Positions 35,790-45,650 are shown, counted from the stretch's first letter. The stretch: DNA of 64,000 nt from Skermanella sp. TT6 (GCF_016653635.2 NZ_CP067420.1:2177501-2241500), one strand, 5' to 3'. Translations and numbers: made by a program. The notes: generated by a model from the sequence alone, not told the origin.

Positions 35790-37190
35790 CTACTCCGCGG
35801 CCTGCCTCGTTCCCAGCCAACCGTCCAGGTCGCCCAGCGCCCGCCTGGTATAGGCCAGCTTGCGGTCCCGGCCCTTGATCTTGCCCTCCAAGTCGGGGAA
35901 CAGGCCGAAATTGACGTTCATGGGCTGGAAGGTCTCCGCCTCGGCGCCGCCGGTGATGTGGTTCAGCAGCGCGCCCAGCGCCGTCGTGGCCGGCGGGGCG
36001 GTGCAGGTCCTGCCCAGCCGCTCGGCGCCGGCGAAGCGTCCGGTCAGCAGGCCGATCGCCGCCGATTCGACGTACCCTTCGACGCCTGTCACCTGCCCGG
36101 CGAAGCGCAAACTCGGCATCGCCTTCAGGCGCATCTCGCGGTCGAGCAGCTTCGGACTGTTCAGGAAGGTGTTGCGGTGCAGGCCGCCCAGCCGCGCGAA
36201 CTCGGCGTTCTCCAACCCCGGGATCATCCGGAACACCCGGGTCTGGTCGGCATACTTCATCTTGGTCTGGAAGCCGACCAGGTTGTACAGCGTGCCCAGC
36301 GCATTGTCCTGGCGAAGCTGGACGATCGCGTGGGAGCGGCGGCCGGCCTCGGGGGGCGCATGCGGGTTGGTCAGCCCGACCGGCTTCATCGGGCCGTAGC
36401 GCAGGGTATCGACGCCGCGCGACGCCATCACCTCGATCGGCAGGCAACCCTCGAAGTAGGGGGTGTTCTTCTCCCACTCCTTGAAGTCGGTCTTGGGCGC
36501 GTCGAGCAGGGCCTGGATGAAGGCCTCGTACTGCTCCCGGTTCATCGCGCAGTTGATGTAGTCCTGGCCGGTGCCGCCGGGACCGGGCTTGTCGTAGCGC
36601 GACTGGAACCACGCCTTGGACAGGTCGATGCTCTCCTTGTAGACGATCGGCGCGATCGCGTCGAAAAAGGCCAGGCTCTCCTCGCCGGTCAACTCCCGGA
36701 CCGCCTCCGCCAGCGCGGGGGAGGTCAGCGGGCCGGTCGCGACGATCACGCTGTCCCAGTCGGCCGGCGGCAGGCCGGCGACCTCCTCGCGGACGATGCT
36801 GACGAGCGGGTGGCCGGCCAGCGCCTCGGACACGGCCGCCGAGAAGCCGTCCCGGTCCACCGCCAGCGCGCCGCCGGCGGGCACCTTGTGGGCGTCGGCG
36901 CAGCGCAGGATCAGCGAACCGCAGCGGCGCATCTCCTCGTGAAGGAGGCCGACCGCGTTGTACTCGGCGTCGTCGGACCGGAAAGAGTTGGAGCACACCA
37001 TCTCCGCCAGCCCGTCGGTCTGGTGGGCGTCGGTCTTGCGCACCGGGCGCATCTCGTGCAGCACGACCGGGACGCCGGCCGAGGCGATCTGCCACGCGGC
37101 CTCGCTGCCGGCGAGTCCGCCGCCGATGACATGGACGGGGCGGGGGAGGTGCTGCTGCGATATGCTCATCTGTACGCTACTTGCCTTCAT
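35790..37190 (-). CDS. trmFO: Methylenetetrahydrofolate-tRNA-(uracil-5-)-methyltransferase TrmFO
   Basis: A 466-residue FAD- and folate-dependent enzyme making m5U54 in the tRNA T-loop. The N-terminal FAD fold is [20 protein letters not shown]. Both family cysteines are visible, in [20 protein letters not shown] and in [20 protein letters not shown]. Other landmarks are [20 protein letters not shown] and the C-terminal [17 protein letters not shown]. Length matches the family. It is convergent with the NDUFAF6-like gene (46-base gap). ATG 37190 is used; MSISQQ at 37169 is a possible shorter start. Confidence 0.96.
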   Translation of the reverse strand: MKASSVQMSISQQHLPRPVHVIGGGLAGSEAAWQIASAGVPVVLHEMRPVRKTDAHQTDGLAEMVCSNSFRSDDAEYNAVGLLHEEMRRCGSLILRCADAHKVPAGGALAVDRDGFSAAVSEALAGHPLVSIVREEVAGLPPADWDSVIVATGPLTSPALAEAVRELTGEESLAFFDAIAPIVYKESIDLSKAWFQSRYDKPGPGGTGQDYINCAMNREQYEAFIQALLDAPKTDFKEWEKNTPYFEGCLPIEVMASRGVDTLRYGPMKPVGLTNPHAPPEAGRRSHAIVQLRQDNALGTLYNLVGFQTKMKYADQTRVFRMIPGLENAEFARLGGLHRNTFLNSPKLLDREMRLKAMPSLRFAGQVTGVEGYVESAAIGLLTGRFAGAERLGRTCTAPPATTALGALLNHITGGAEAETFQPMNVNFGLFPDLEGKIKGRDRKLAYTRRALGDLDGWLGTRQAAE

Positions 37191-37330
37191 GGGTCAGACT
37201 GCGCAGATGGCGCATCCGACGCGGATTGGCAAGGGTCCGGATCGGCCTTGCCCAGCGCCTCCCATGAAGCTAAACCGATCGAAAAGCGGTTCCGGGCCTG
37301 GAGCCCGCCTTCCTCACGACAGGAGCCGAC

Positions 37331-37837
37331 ATGCTGAAGCCCGTGGCCAGAGGCTTGCTGGCCGTGATCCTCCTCGCGGCGATCGGCTGGTACGGCTGGC
37401 AGCTCGGACCCTGGGCCGACGGGGCGCCGGGAGACCGCGCGCCTGCGGACTTCGCGGTTCTGGAACGCGCCTCCACCCCGAACCAATACCTGGTGGCGCC
37501 TCCGGGAACGACGCCGAGGGCGGAGCCGGACGCCGAGAGCCCCGTGTTCCCGGTCCCGCCGGAACGGCTGCGCGACGCCATGCTGGCGGTGGTCGAGGAG
37601 GCGCCGCGCACGACCCTGCTGGAACGGTCGCCCGACGGAATGCGGATGCTGCTGGTGCAGCGCAGCGCCCTGCTGCGCTTTCCCGATTATGTCGACGTGG
37701 CGATCCTGCCGGCGGGCGAGGGCGGATCAACGGTCGCCGTCTACAGCCGGTCGCATTTCGGCTACTCGGACATGGGGGTCAACCGCCGGCGGGTGGAGGC
37801 ATGGCTCGCCGACCTGAAGCGGCGCATCGGCGCCTGA
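37331..37837 (+). CDS. DUF1499 family protein
   Basis: A 168-residue protein with an N-terminal membrane anchor (LLAVILLAAIGWYGWQLGPW) and a DUF1499 domain: ERLRDAMLAVVEEAPRTTLL, RSALLRFPDYVDVAILP, and the signature YSRSHFGYSDMGVNRRRVEA followed by WL. The family is widespread in alphaproteobacteria and plant plastids; no biochemical function is established. It diverges from trmFO and converges on an exported Pro-rich protein 6 bases downstream. Confidence 0.87.
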   Translation: MLKPVARGLLAVILLAAIGWYGWQLGPWADGAPGDRAPADFAVLERASTPNQYLVAPPGTTPRAEPDAESPVFPVPPERLRDAMLAVVEEAPRTTLLERSPDGMRMLLVQRSALLRFPDYVDVAILPAGEGGSTVAVYSRSHFGYSDMGVNRRRVEAWLADLKRRIGA

Positions 37838-37843
37838 CCCCGA

Positions 37844-38206
37844 TCAACGCTGCGGCGGCTGCGCGGCCGGCGGCGTCCCCGCGGCCGGGGGAGGGTTTGC
37901 GCTTTCGCTCTGGGCTTCGCCCGGTCCGGTCATCTCGGCGGGCGCATCCTCCGCCTGTGGGGTGCCGCCCGGCACGCCGGTGTCGCCCTGCCCGGTCAGT
38001 TCCCGGCTCGGAGCCTCGCCGGAAACTCCGGGACTCGGCGTGACCGGATCGGTCGTCGTCTGGTCGCCGGGCTGCGGAGCCGTCATCAGGGGCCGTTCGG
38101 CAGGATCGTTGCTCGGGTTGGCCGGTGCCTGGGCCGTGGTCTGGGCCAAGGCGGCCGAGGATGCGAAGACCAGGGACAGGGCGGCGGCAAAGAAGCGCAT
38201 GCGCAT
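37844..38206 (-). CDS. Exported Pro/Ala/Thr-rich low-complexity protein
   Basis: A 120-residue protein: a clean Sec signal peptide (RFFAAALSLVFASSAALAQ) followed by about 98 residues dominated by Pro, Ala, Thr, Glu and Gly. There is no recognisable domain and no cysteine or hydrophobic segment in the mature part, so it is probably an unstructured periplasmic protein. GGAGGAACCCCC lies just upstream of the ATG. Function unknown. Confidence 0.65.
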   Translation of the reverse strand: MRMRFFAAALSLVFASSAALAQTTAQAPANPSNDPAERPLMTAPQPGDQTTTDPVTPSPGVSGEAPSRELTGQGDTGVPGGTPQAEDAPAEMTGPGEAQSESANPPPAAGTPPAAQPPQR

Positions 38207-38291
38207 AGGGGGGTTCCTCCGGCGGTTTCCCTATGAACAACAGCCGATGTCCGCGTACATTCCCTGGGCGTCCCGTGACGGAGGAACAGCC

Positions 38292-38705
38292 ATGCGGAAC
38301 CGGATGATGTCGTTGGCGCTGACGGGCACCCTTCTCGGCGGCTGCGCCGGCCCGATGGCGGCGGGCTGCGGTCCCGGCGCGACCCCCGGCCTCGTGGCGG
38401 AAGTCGTATTCGGCCGCAACATCGGGAACAGCCTGGGCGTGACCGACGCCGACTGGAGCCGCTTCGTGGACGAGGAGGTGACGCCGCGCTTTCCCGACGG
38501 CCTGACGGTCCTCGATGCCGGCGGTCAGTGGCGCGACACCGGCAACGGCACCATCGTGCGGGAGCCGAGCAAGGTTCTGGTGGTCGTCCTGTCCGACGCC
38601 GCGCGGGACCGCCCCCGCGTCGCGGAGATCGCCGACGCCTACAAGCGGCGCTTCGACCAGCAGGCCGTGCTGACCATGACCCGCCCGGCCTGCGTCAGTT
38701 TCTGA
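38292..38705 (+). CDS. DUF3574 family lipoprotein
   Basis: A 137-residue protein with a short signal ending in the lipobox LLGGC, followed by a small alpha/beta domain. The segment VVFGRNIGNSLGVTDADWSR, followed by FVDEEVTPRFPDGLTVLDAG and QWRDTGNGTIVREPSKVLVV, is characteristic of DUF3574. Such proteins are exported and of unknown function. GGAGGAACAGCC gives a good ribosome site. It converges on metW with an 18-base gap. Confidence 0.82.
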   Translation: MRNRMMSLALTGTLLGGCAGPMAAGCGPGATPGLVAEVVFGRNIGNSLGVTDADWSRFVDEEVTPRFPDGLTVLDAGGQWRDTGNGTIVREPSKVLVVVLSDAARDRPRVAEIADAYKRRFDQQAVLTMTRPACVSF

Positions 38706-38723
38706 CCGGGGCGTCCGCCCGAA

Positions 38724-39383
38724 TCAACCCTGCCGGTCGTTCCGGCGCAGCATGAAGACGCCCTGCTCGCCGAAGAAGTTGGCGATGCCGTCGGCAGACG
38801 CCAGGCGGGTAGGGCGGTTGTCGCGGCCGAGGATCACGCTGCGATCGATCGTGATGTCCAGCCGGTCGCACAGGCTGGTGAAGTCCTTGATCGTGCAGAA
38901 ATGGATATTCGGCGTCTCGTACCACTCATAACCCAGGCGCTCGGTCACCGGCATGCGGCCGAGCCACAGCAGCGCCATGCGGATCCGCCAGTAGCCGAAA
39001 TTGGGGAAGGACACGATGGCCCGGTCGCCGATCCGCACCAGTTCCTCCAGCACGGTGCGGGGTGCGCGCATCGCCTGGAGCGTCTGGCTTAGGATGACAT
39101 AGTCGAAGGCGCCGCTCGGATAGTCCTTCAGGTCGGTCTCGGCGTCGCCCTGAATCACCGACAGGCCATGGCTGACGCAGGTATGCACCCCGTCCATGCT
39201 CAGCTCGATCCCTCGGCCGTCGACGCCCTTCTCGTGGACCAGGAAGTCGAGCAGCGCGCCGTCGCCGCAGCCGATGTCCAGCACCCGGCTGCCCGGCTCG
39301 ACCATGTCGGCGATCAGCTTGAGGTCGAAACGGATCGTGCCGGAACGCCGGTTCCGGGAGGAGGCATCGTCGAGCGGGCTCAT
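38724..39383 (-). CDS. metW: Methionine biosynthesis protein MetW
   Basis: A 219-residue class I SAM-dependent methyltransferase-fold protein. Motif I reads [20 protein letters not shown]. Further family segments are [36 protein letters not shown], and [20 protein letters not shown] followed by PVT. MetW works with MetX in the acyl-homoserine route to methionine, probably supporting MetX activity; its exact reaction is unresolved. Its start overlaps the metX stop by 4 bases, so it is translated from the same message. Confidence 0.95.
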   Translation of the reverse strand: MSPLDDASSRNRRSGTIRFDLKLIADMVEPGSRVLDIGCGDGALLDFLVHEKGVDGRGIELSMDGVHTCVSHGLSVIQGDAETDLKDYPSGAFDYVILSQTLQAMRAPRTVLEELVRIGDRAIVSFPNFGYWRIRMALLWLGRMPVTERLGYEWYETPNIHFCTIKDFTSLCDRLDITIDRSVILGRDNRPTRLASADGIANFFGEQGVFMLRRNDRQG

Positions 39384-40600
39384 GCCGTCGCCGCCCGCCG
39401 GTTGGTCAGGCCCCGGTGCTCCGCGCAGCCGTCCAGGAAGCCCCGCACGACTTGGTGGAATTCAGGCTCGTCCAGCAGGAAGGCATCGTGTCCCTTATCG
39501 GTCGCCACCTCCACGAAGCTGACATTGGCCGCCACCGCGTTCAGCGCGTGGACGACGGCCCGGGACTCGGTGGTCGGGAACAGCCAATCGCTGGAGAAGG
39601 AGGTGAGGCAGAACCGGACCGGAGTGGGGCCGTCCTTGACCCGGAACGCGTTGGCGAGGACGCCGCCATGCTCCGCCGCCAAGTCGAAATAGTCCATCGC
39701 CCGGGTGATATACAGGTACGAATTGGCGTCGAACCGGTCGACGAAGGTGATGCCCTGGTGCCGAAGATAGCTCTCGACCTGGAAGTCGGCGTCGAAGCCA
39801 TAGGTCACCGCCTGCCGGTTCTGCAGGTTGCGGCCGAACTTGCGGTGCAGCGCCGCCTCGGACAGGTAGGTGATGTGCGCGGCCATGCGCGCCACCGCCA
39901 GCCCGCGGTGGGGCCGCACCCCCTGGTTCAGGTAGTCGCCGCCGCACCAGTCCGGATCGGCCATGATCGCCTGCCGCCCGACCTCGTGGAAGGCGATGTT
40001 CTGGGCGGAGTGACGGGCGGCGGTCGCGATCGGCAGCGCTGCGAAGACATGCTCCGGGTAGCTGACCGCCCACTGCAGCACCTGCATGCCGCCCATGGAC
40101 CCGCCGACCACGCAGAACAGCTTCTCGATGCCGAGATGGTCGACCAGCAGCTTCTGCGCCCGCACCATGTCGGCGATCGTGATGACAGGGAATCCCAGGC
40201 CATAGGGCTTGCCGGTCGCGGGATCGGTCTCGGCCGGGCCGATGCTGCCCATGCAGCCGCCGATCACGTTGGAGCAGATGACGAAATAGCGGTCGGTATC
40301 GATCGGCCGCCCCGGGCCGACCAGCATGCTCCACCACCCGGGCTTGCCCGAGACGGGGTGGTAGTCGGTCACGAAATGGTCGCCGGTCAACGCATGGCAG
40401 ACCATCACGGCATTGGACCGGTCGGCGTTCAGCGTGCCGAAGGTGCTGTAGGCGACGGTGAAGTTCGACAGTTCGACGCCGCAGTCCAGCCGCATCGGCC
40501 GGTCGGTCCCCAGCACCACCCGCCGGTTCGTCCCCTCCGAAACGGAACCGGCAGCCTCGGCGACGCCTGGCGGCTGGCGAAACGGAATGGACGCGCTCAT
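39380..40600 (-). CDS. metX: Homoserine O-acyltransferase MetX
   Basis: A 406-residue alpha/beta-hydrolase enzyme acylating homoserine (acetyl-CoA or succinyl-CoA) as the first step of methionine synthesis. The nucleophile elbow is [20 protein letters not shown]. The catalytic His is in [17 protein letters not shown], with Asp upstream in the C-terminal domain. [20 protein letters not shown] is another family mark. Acyl-donor preference was not determined. The start ATG 40600 ([12 protein letters not shown]) was preferred to 40672. First gene of metX-metW, diverging from the aromatic operon. Confidence 0.95.
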   Translation of the reverse strand: MSASIPFRQPPGVAEAAGSVSEGTNRRVVLGTDRPMRLDCGVELSNFTVAYSTFGTLNADRSNAVMVCHALTGDHFVTDYHPVSGKPGWWSMLVGPGRPIDTDRYFVICSNVIGGCMGSIGPAETDPATGKPYGLGFPVITIADMVRAQKLLVDHLGIEKLFCVVGGSMGGMQVLQWAVSYPEHVFAALPIATAARHSAQNIAFHEVGRQAIMADPDWCGGDYLNQGVRPHRGLAVARMAAHITYLSEAALHRKFGRNLQNRQAVTYGFDADFQVESYLRHQGITFVDRFDANSYLYITRAMDYFDLAAEHGGVLANAFRVKDGPTPVRFCLTSFSSDWLFPTTESRAVVHALNAVAANVSFVEVATDKGHDAFLLDEPEFHQVVRGFLDGCAEHRGLTNRRAATA

Positions 40601-40659
40601 CGGTCGGGCGAACCTGCTTCGAAAGTGTGGGGGCAAAGCTGCCAGCCAGGAAGCCGCAT

Positions 40660-40688
40660 AGCTAGGGAGCAAGCCATGGGGGTGTCAA
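40660..40688 (-). promoter_or_regulatory. Candidate metX promoter
   Basis: A perfect -35 TTGACA (40688-40683 on the minus strand) lies 83 bases before the metX ATG. The -10 region 17-18 bases further (CTAGCT/TAGCTA) is poor. I looked for the alphaproteobacterial SAM-II riboswitch in this leader and did not find its conserved core. Confidence 0.35.
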
Positions 40689-40780
40689 CGTTTTCTTTGA
40701 TTTTGCCAGGGTCCGAGACTACTACTATCCGGCTGCGTTGACCGCTCCGTCCACTCCCTGACCGGCAAGATCTGAAGTCC

Positions 40781-41656
40781 ATGTCCTCACCAACGCCATC
40801 GCTTGATGAACTGCGTCGCGAAATCGATGAAATCGATGACAAGATCCATGATCTGATCATGCGGCGCGCCCAGGTGGTGGAACTGGTCGGCATCGCCAAA
40901 CGGCCGGACAACCAGATCGTCCGGCCCGGGCGGGAGGCGACGATCCTGCGCCGACTCGCCGCGCGCCACACCGGTCCCTTCCCGATGCAGGTCCTGGCCC
41001 GGCTGTGGCGGGAGATGATCGCGACCTTTTCCCGCATCCAGGGGCCGTTCGCCATCGCGGTCTACGCGCCGGAGGACAGGCGCGGCTTCTGGGATATCTC
41101 CCGCGACCATTACGGCAGCTCGGTCCCGATGACGGCGGTCAACACGCCTGCCGCGGCGATCCGAGCCGTGGCCGACGGCACGGCGACGGTCGGCGTCGTA
41201 CCCATGCCGGAGGAGGACGACCACGATCCCTGGTGGCGGTACCTGATGAACCAGGACCCCAAGACGCCGCGGGTGGTCGCCAGCCTGCCGTTCTGCGGCC
41301 GCGGCAACGCGCGCGGCGACGACCGGGACGCCCTCGCCATCGCCCTGATCCAGCACGAGCGGACCGGCGACGACCGCACCCTGCTGGGCATCGAGTTGAC
41401 CGAGGATCGCAGCCGCGGCCGGCTGAAGGAGGCGCTGGAAGCCGCCGGCCTGGCCACCGTCAGTTTCCGGAGCTGGACCGGCCGGGAATCCGGCGGCGGC
41501 CCGCTCCATCTGGTCGAGGTCGCCGACTATGTCGACCTGCAGGACAAGCGTCTGTCCGCCTTCGCGGCCAACATGGGCGATATCCTGCTGCGGACCACCC
41601 CGATCGGCGGGTACGCGGTGCCGCTCGGAAGCTCCTCCGACCCCAAGAAGCTCTGA
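40781..41656 (+). CDS. Chorismate mutase with C-terminal prephenate dehydratase-like region
   Basis: A 291-residue protein. Residues 1 to about 90 are an AroQ-type chorismate mutase: LDELRREIDEIDDKIHDLIM, RRAQVVELVGIAK, and REATILRRLAARHTGPFP followed by MQVLARLWREMI, carrying the Arg, Lys and Glu of the active site. The remaining 200 residues begin FAIAVYAPEDRRGFWDISRD and contain AAIRAVADGTATVGVVPMPE, which resembles a divergent prephenate dehydratase catalytic lobe. The typical TRF motif is absent, so dehydratase activity is doubtful. First gene of the operon with hisC and tyrA; it supplies prephenate for tyrosine. Confidence 0.9.
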   Translation: MSSPTPSLDELRREIDEIDDKIHDLIMRRAQVVELVGIAKRPDNQIVRPGREATILRRLAARHTGPFPMQVLARLWREMIATFSRIQGPFAIAVYAPEDRRGFWDISRDHYGSSVPMTAVNTPAAAIRAVADGTATVGVVPMPEEDDHDPWWRYLMNQDPKTPRVVASLPFCGRGNARGDDRDALAIALIQHERTGDDRTLLGIELTEDRSRGRLKEALEAAGLATVSFRSWTGRESGGGPLHLVEVADYVDLQDKRLSAFAANMGDILLRTTPIGGYAVPLGSSSDPKKL

Positions 41657-41724
41657 TCCCCGAAAAGCTTGGATTCGTCGAACTTCGGTCCCCTGTCTGA
41701 TTTCATCAGGAAAGTAGCTCTGCC

Positions 41725-42831
41725 ATGTCTGCTCCGGCTCCCCGTCCCGGAATCCTCGACATTTCCCCCTATGTCGGCGGCGAGGCCCATGCTCCCGGTG
41801 TCGACCGGCTGATCCGCCTCGCCTCCAACGAAGGCGCGTTGGGCCCCAGCCCGCGCGCGATGGAGGCGTACCGGCAGGCGGCGGCGGAACTTCACCGATA
41901 TCCCGACGGCGGATCGACGGCGCTGCGCGACGGGTTGGCCCGGCTCTACGGGCTGGATGTTTCCCGGATCGTCTGCGGAACCGGCTCGGACGAGCTGCTG
42001 GGACTGCTGACCCGTGCCTATGCCGGTCCGGGCGACGAGGTGCTGTACAGCGCGCACGGCTTCCTGATGTACCCGATCTCTGCCAAGTCGGTCGGCGCCA
42101 CGCCGGTGGCCGCTCCCGAGAAGGGGCTGAAGGCCGACGTGGACGCGCTGCTGGCCCACGTGACCGAGCGCACGAAGATCCTGTTCATCGCCAACCCCAA
42201 CAACCCGACCGGCAGCTTCCTGACCTCCGACGAGATGCGGCGCCTGCACGCGGGGCTGCCCGGGCACGTGGTGCTGGTGATCGACGCGGCCTATGCAGAG
42301 TATGTCGACCGTCCCGACTACACCGCGGGATCGGAGCTGGTGGAGGAGTTCGGCAATGTCGTGATGACCCGGACCTTCTCCAAGATCTACGCGCTGGGCG
42401 GCCTGCGCCTGGGCTGGGCTTACTGCCCGCCGGCCATCGCCGATGTGCTGAACCGGGTGCGCGGGCCCTTCAACGTCAATTCGGCCGCCCAGATCGCCGG
42501 CGTCGCCGCGGTCGAGGATACTGCCTTCATCGAGGAGTCCCGCCGCCATAACGAGATCTGGCGGGATTGGCTGAGCGCGCGGCTGACCGAGCTGGGGCTG
42601 GAGGTCCATCCCAGCATCGCGAACTTCGTCCTGGTCTCCTTCGCCAACCGGTCGTCCGACGGCAACCAGGCGGCCGAGGCGGCCCGGCAGTTCCTGAAGG
42701 CGCGCGGCATCCTGGTGCGCCAGATGGGGGGCTACGGCCTGCCGCACTGCCTGCGCATGTCGATCGGCACCGAGGAGGAGATGCGCGCCGTGGTCGATGC
42801 CGTCGCCGCGTTCCTGAAGGGGGAAGCATGA
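41725..42831 (+). CDS. hisC: Histidinol-phosphate/aromatic aminotransferase
   Basis: A 368-residue PLP enzyme of fold type I. Landmarks: LIRLASNEGALGPSPRAMEA, CGTGSDELLGLLTRAYAGPG, KILFIANPNNPTGSFLTSDE, VLVIDAAYAEYVD, and TRTFSKIYALGGLRLGWAYC with the PLP-binding Lys. The Arg binding the substrate phosphate or carboxylate is in CLRMSIGTEEEM. Its position between chorismate mutase and prephenate dehydrogenase argues that it transaminates prephenate or arylpyruvate in tyrosine/phenylalanine synthesis, possibly besides histidinol phosphate. Its stop overlaps the next start (ATGA). Confidence 0.94.
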   Translation: MSAPAPRPGILDISPYVGGEAHAPGVDRLIRLASNEGALGPSPRAMEAYRQAAAELHRYPDGGSTALRDGLARLYGLDVSRIVCGTGSDELLGLLTRAYAGPGDEVLYSAHGFLMYPISAKSVGATPVAAPEKGLKADVDALLAHVTERTKILFIANPNNPTGSFLTSDEMRRLHAGLPGHVVLVIDAAYAEYVDRPDYTAGSELVEEFGNVVMTRTFSKIYALGGLRLGWAYCPPAIADVLNRVRGPFNVNSAAQIAGVAAVEDTAFIEESRRHNEIWRDWLSARLTELGLEVHPSIANFVLVSFANRSSDGNQAAEAARQFLKARGILVRQMGGYGLPHCLRMSIGTEEEMRAVVDAVAAFLKGEA

Positions 42832-43748
42832 CCGCGACCGACATCGCCGGAGCGCGGGCCGGGAGCGGCTCGCCGCTGTTCGACCGGGTCGCCTTCATCG
42901 GCATCGGCTTGATCGGCTCGTCCATGGCGCGGGCGCTGGCCCGGGATGGCATGGCGGGCGAGATCGTCTGCAGCGCCCGCAGCCAGGCCACCTGCGACAA
43001 GGCGCTGGAGCTGGGGTTGGTTTCCCGTGCCACCACCGACGCCGCCGCGGCCGTGAAGGACGCCGACCTGGTGGTGCTGTGCGCGCCCGTCGGCGCCTAT
43101 GCCCATATAGCCCCCGTCATCGGCCCGCATTGCCGTCCCGGAGCGATCGTCACGGACGTCGGGTCGGTCAAGCAGGCGGTGATCCGCGACGTGGCGCCCC
43201 ACCTGCCGGAGGGCGTCCACCTCGTTCCCGGCCATCCCGTCGCAGGCACGGAGCATTCCGGCCCGGAAGCGGGCTTCGCCGAACTGTTCGAGAACCGCTG
43301 GTGCATCCTGACGCCGCCGCCCGGGGCGAACGAGCAGGCGGTCGCCAGGGTCGCCGAGATGTGGCGTCGCTTCGGCTCCAACCTGGAGTTCATGGAGGCC
43401 TCGCACCACGACAAGGTGCTGGCCATCACGTCCCACCTGCCGCACCTGATCGCCTACACCATCGTCGGGACCGCGACCGACCTGGAGGAGGACACAAAGT
43501 CCGAGGTGATCAAGTTCTCGGCCGGCGGCTTCCGCGACTTCACCCGGATCGCCGCCAGCGATCCGGTGATGTGGCGGGACGTCTTCCTCAACAACCGCGA
43601 AGCGGTGCTGGAGATCATCCAGCGCTTTAACGAGGATCTGACCGCGCTACAGCGGGCGATCCGCTGGGGCGAGGGCGACAAGCTGGAAGAGCTGTTCACC
43701 CGCACCCGGGCGATCCGCCGCGGCGTCATCGACGCCAAGCAGGCCTGA
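42828..43748 (+). CDS. tyrA: Prephenate/arogenate dehydrogenase
   Basis: A 306-residue NAD(P)-dependent enzyme oxidising prephenate or arogenate toward tyrosine. The N-terminal Rossmann motif is FIGIGLIGSSMARALARDG. The catalytic region contains LVPGHPVAGTEHSGPEAGFA with the conserved His pair, then SHLPHLIAYTIVG and FSAGGFRDFTRIAASDPVMW. No ACT domain is present, so allosteric tyrosine control of that kind is not expected. Prephenate versus arogenate specificity cannot be read. It overlaps hisC by 4 bases. Confidence 0.94.
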   Translation: MTATDIAGARAGSGSPLFDRVAFIGIGLIGSSMARALARDGMAGEIVCSARSQATCDKALELGLVSRATTDAAAAVKDADLVVLCAPVGAYAHIAPVIGPHCRPGAIVTDVGSVKQAVIRDVAPHLPEGVHLVPGHPVAGTEHSGPEAGFAELFENRWCILTPPPGANEQAVARVAEMWRRFGSNLEFMEASHHDKVLAITSHLPHLIAYTIVGTATDLEEDTKSEVIKFSAGGFRDFTRIAASDPVMWRDVFLNNREAVLEIIQRFNEDLTALQRAIRWGEGDKLEELFTRTRAIRRGVIDAKQA

Positions 43749-43751
43749 ATC

Positions 43752-44783
43752 TCACTCCCACGCGACGCGGGGGATCCTCAGCAAGCGGATCGGGCCGAAA
43801 TAGAGCCAGCCGTCCTGGACCGTCAGAGACGCCTCGACGATCGGCTGGTTGTCGGCCGTCGTCCGGCGGGAGAGCAAGGTGAGGGCCATCTTCGCCATGG
43901 CGGCGTCGCCCGGCCGGACGATCCCGGCCGTGGCGAGGCTGTCCATCGTCGGGTTCACGCCCTCCACCGCCGCGCTGATCGCCCCGATCGGCTGGAGGTC
44001 GCGGTCGAACGCCAGCGTTCCCTGGCCGGCTATGCGGAGCGGCCCCCAGTTCAGCGTCAGCGAGTCGATGTCGATCGTGCCGCCGCTCTCGCTCCAGGCG
44101 GCGATGGCGGGCCGGCCGAGACGGTCGGGCAAGGCTCCCTTGATCCGGGCAGTCACCGCCGCCGTCTCGATGTCTCCCTCCAGCGGGGTCGTGACCGAAG
44201 GCGGCGGCCGGACGTCGCCGAGGCGGGCGTCGATCGACAGCGCCGTCGCCGTATGGTCGGCGGGCGGCGCTTCCGGGAGCGCCGCGGTCACCTCGGCGCG
44301 GCCGAGGATCGCCTGCTGACCGTCCGGCAGCGTCACCGTCGACCGCCCGAGGTCGACGGTCATCCGGCGGATCGCGCCGGAGAGATCCAGTCGAACGCTC
44401 CCCTTCGCCCCGGCGGGAGCGTCGATGCCCAGTGCCGGATCGCCGCCCGCCTGAACCAGGCCGGCCTGGTGGCTGCCCAGAAGGTTGACGCCGATGTCGA
44501 GCGGATACCAGGGGCGGGCGCTGGCGATGACCGCCGATCCGCGCCATTGCAGTCCGTCCGCCCGGCGGATCGAAACGTCGGCGGCGCTCGCCGTGAGGGA
44601 CAGGGGAAAGCCGGATATCTCCAGGTCCCTGTACTCGATCAGCGCCGCCTCCGCGCGTTGCTGGGCGATCCAGTCGGTGATGCCGTCACGCACCCGCCCG
44701 GCGAGATAGAACCACCACGCTGAATAGCCAGCGGCGGCGATGCCGAACAGGACGATCAGCGAGACGAACGGCTTGGCACGCAT
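43752..44783 (-). CDS. DUF2125 family exported protein
   Basis: A 343-residue protein: N-terminal signal or anchor (MRAKPFVSLIVLFGIAAAGY) followed by a long beta-rich domain. SAWWFYLAGRVRDGITDWIA and LEISGFPLSLTASAADVSIR are the DUF2125 signature. The family is alphaproteobacterial, predicted periplasmic, of unknown role; beta-strand-rich repeats recall lipid-transfer AsmA-like folds, but that is speculation. The start ATG 44783 was chosen; longer in-frame starts would precede the hydrophobic segment with a basic non-homologous leader. Convergent with tyrA, 3-base gap. Confidence 0.85.
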   Translation of the reverse strand: MRAKPFVSLIVLFGIAAAGYSAWWFYLAGRVRDGITDWIAQQRAEAALIEYRDLEISGFPLSLTASAADVSIRRADGLQWRGSAVIASARPWYPLDIGVNLLGSHQAGLVQAGGDPALGIDAPAGAKGSVRLDLSGAIRRMTVDLGRSTVTLPDGQQAILGRAEVTAALPEAPPADHTATALSIDARLGDVRPPPSVTTPLEGDIETAAVTARIKGALPDRLGRPAIAAWSESGGTIDIDSLTLNWGPLRIAGQGTLAFDRDLQPIGAISAAVEGVNPTMDSLATAGIVRPGDAAMAKMALTLLSRRTTADNQPIVEASLTVQDGWLYFGPIRLLRIPRVAWE

Positions 44784-44855
44784 GTGGGAAGGCCTTGAGC
44801 GGTTGTGCGATTGCCTTATAGCGGGTTGTGCCGTTGGAGGTCGAGGGGCGCCTTG

Positions 44856-45602
44856 ATGTGTGATATCGTGGCATCGACGCCGAGGAGACACTATCTGACG
44901 ATCATGTCTGCCGAAGATTCATTCCGCGATACGGTCGCGGAGGACGCCTCCGAGACCCAAGATCCCGCCTTGCCGGAGCCCGCCGCCTGTACCGGCGAAC
45001 CGCTCATGGTCTTCGCTCCCTCGACGGCCAGGACGTTCCCCAAGATCAAGGTTCCGCCCGATACCGACCTGTGGGTATTCGGCTATGGCTCACTGATGTG
45101 GAACCCGGAATTTCCTTTCGCGGAGCGCCGGCTGGCGCTGCTGCGGGGGTATCACCGCCGGTTCTGCGTCTATTCCCACCGTTACCGCGGCACGCCCGAC
45201 CGGCCCGGCCTCGTGCTGGGACTGGATCGCGGCGGATCCTGCCGCGGCATGGTCTTCAGGGTCGAGGCGGCCCATGTGGCCGGGACGCTGGACTATCTGT
45301 GGGACCGGGAAATGGTCAGCGGGGTCTATCACCCCAAGCTGCTCCGGGTCCGGACCAGGGGCGGCAACGTCACCGCCTGCACTTTCGTCGCCGACCGGAG
45401 CCATCGGCAGTATTGCGGCGACATGTGCGTGTCCGACGTGGTCCGGCATATCCGGCAGGGTATCGGCGAGCGCGGCCCGAACCTGGATTACCTGGCGAAC
45501 ACCGTGGGACACCTGCGCGAACTGGGCGTGGCGGATCGGGGGTTGGAACGGCTCCTGGTCGACGTGCGGCAGCTGATGCAAAGGGGAGCGGAGCACCCGT
45601 GA
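44856..45602 (+). CDS. chaC: ChaC-type gamma-glutamylcyclotransferase
   Basis: A 248-residue enzyme of the glutathione-specific gamma-glutamylcyclotransferase family, cleaving glutathione to 5-oxoproline and Cys-Gly. The GGCT fold entry is LWVFGYGSLMWNPEFPFAER, and the later motif CRGMVFRVEAAHVAGTLDYL includes the region preceding the catalytic Glu (WDREMVSGVY). YCGDMCVSDVVRHIRQGIGE is typical of ChaC C-termini. GTP, ions or partners are not required. ATG 44856 has GAGGGG 8 bases upstream; ATG 44904 would give 232 residues. The next gene is the guanidine-regulated exporter, after a riboswitch. Confidence 0.9.
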   Translation: MCDIVASTPRRHYLTIMSAEDSFRDTVAEDASETQDPALPEPAACTGEPLMVFAPSTARTFPKIKVPPDTDLWVFGYGSLMWNPEFPFAERRLALLRGYHRRFCVYSHRYRGTPDRPGLVLGLDRGGSCRGMVFRVEAAHVAGTLDYLWDREMVSGVYHPKLLRVRTRGGNVTACTFVADRSHRQYCGDMCVSDVVRHIRQGIGERGPNLDYLANTVGHLRELGVADRGLERLLVDVRQLMQRGAEHP

Positions 45603-45650
45603 CCTTGGGCTGCCGGGGCTTGATCCGCCGTCCCGGATGACCAAATGTCC

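Noticed and set aside
40601-40780. SAM-II riboswitch in front of metX
   Set aside because: Expected in many alphaproteobacteria, but I could not find its conserved pseudoknot core. A covariance-model scan would settle this.
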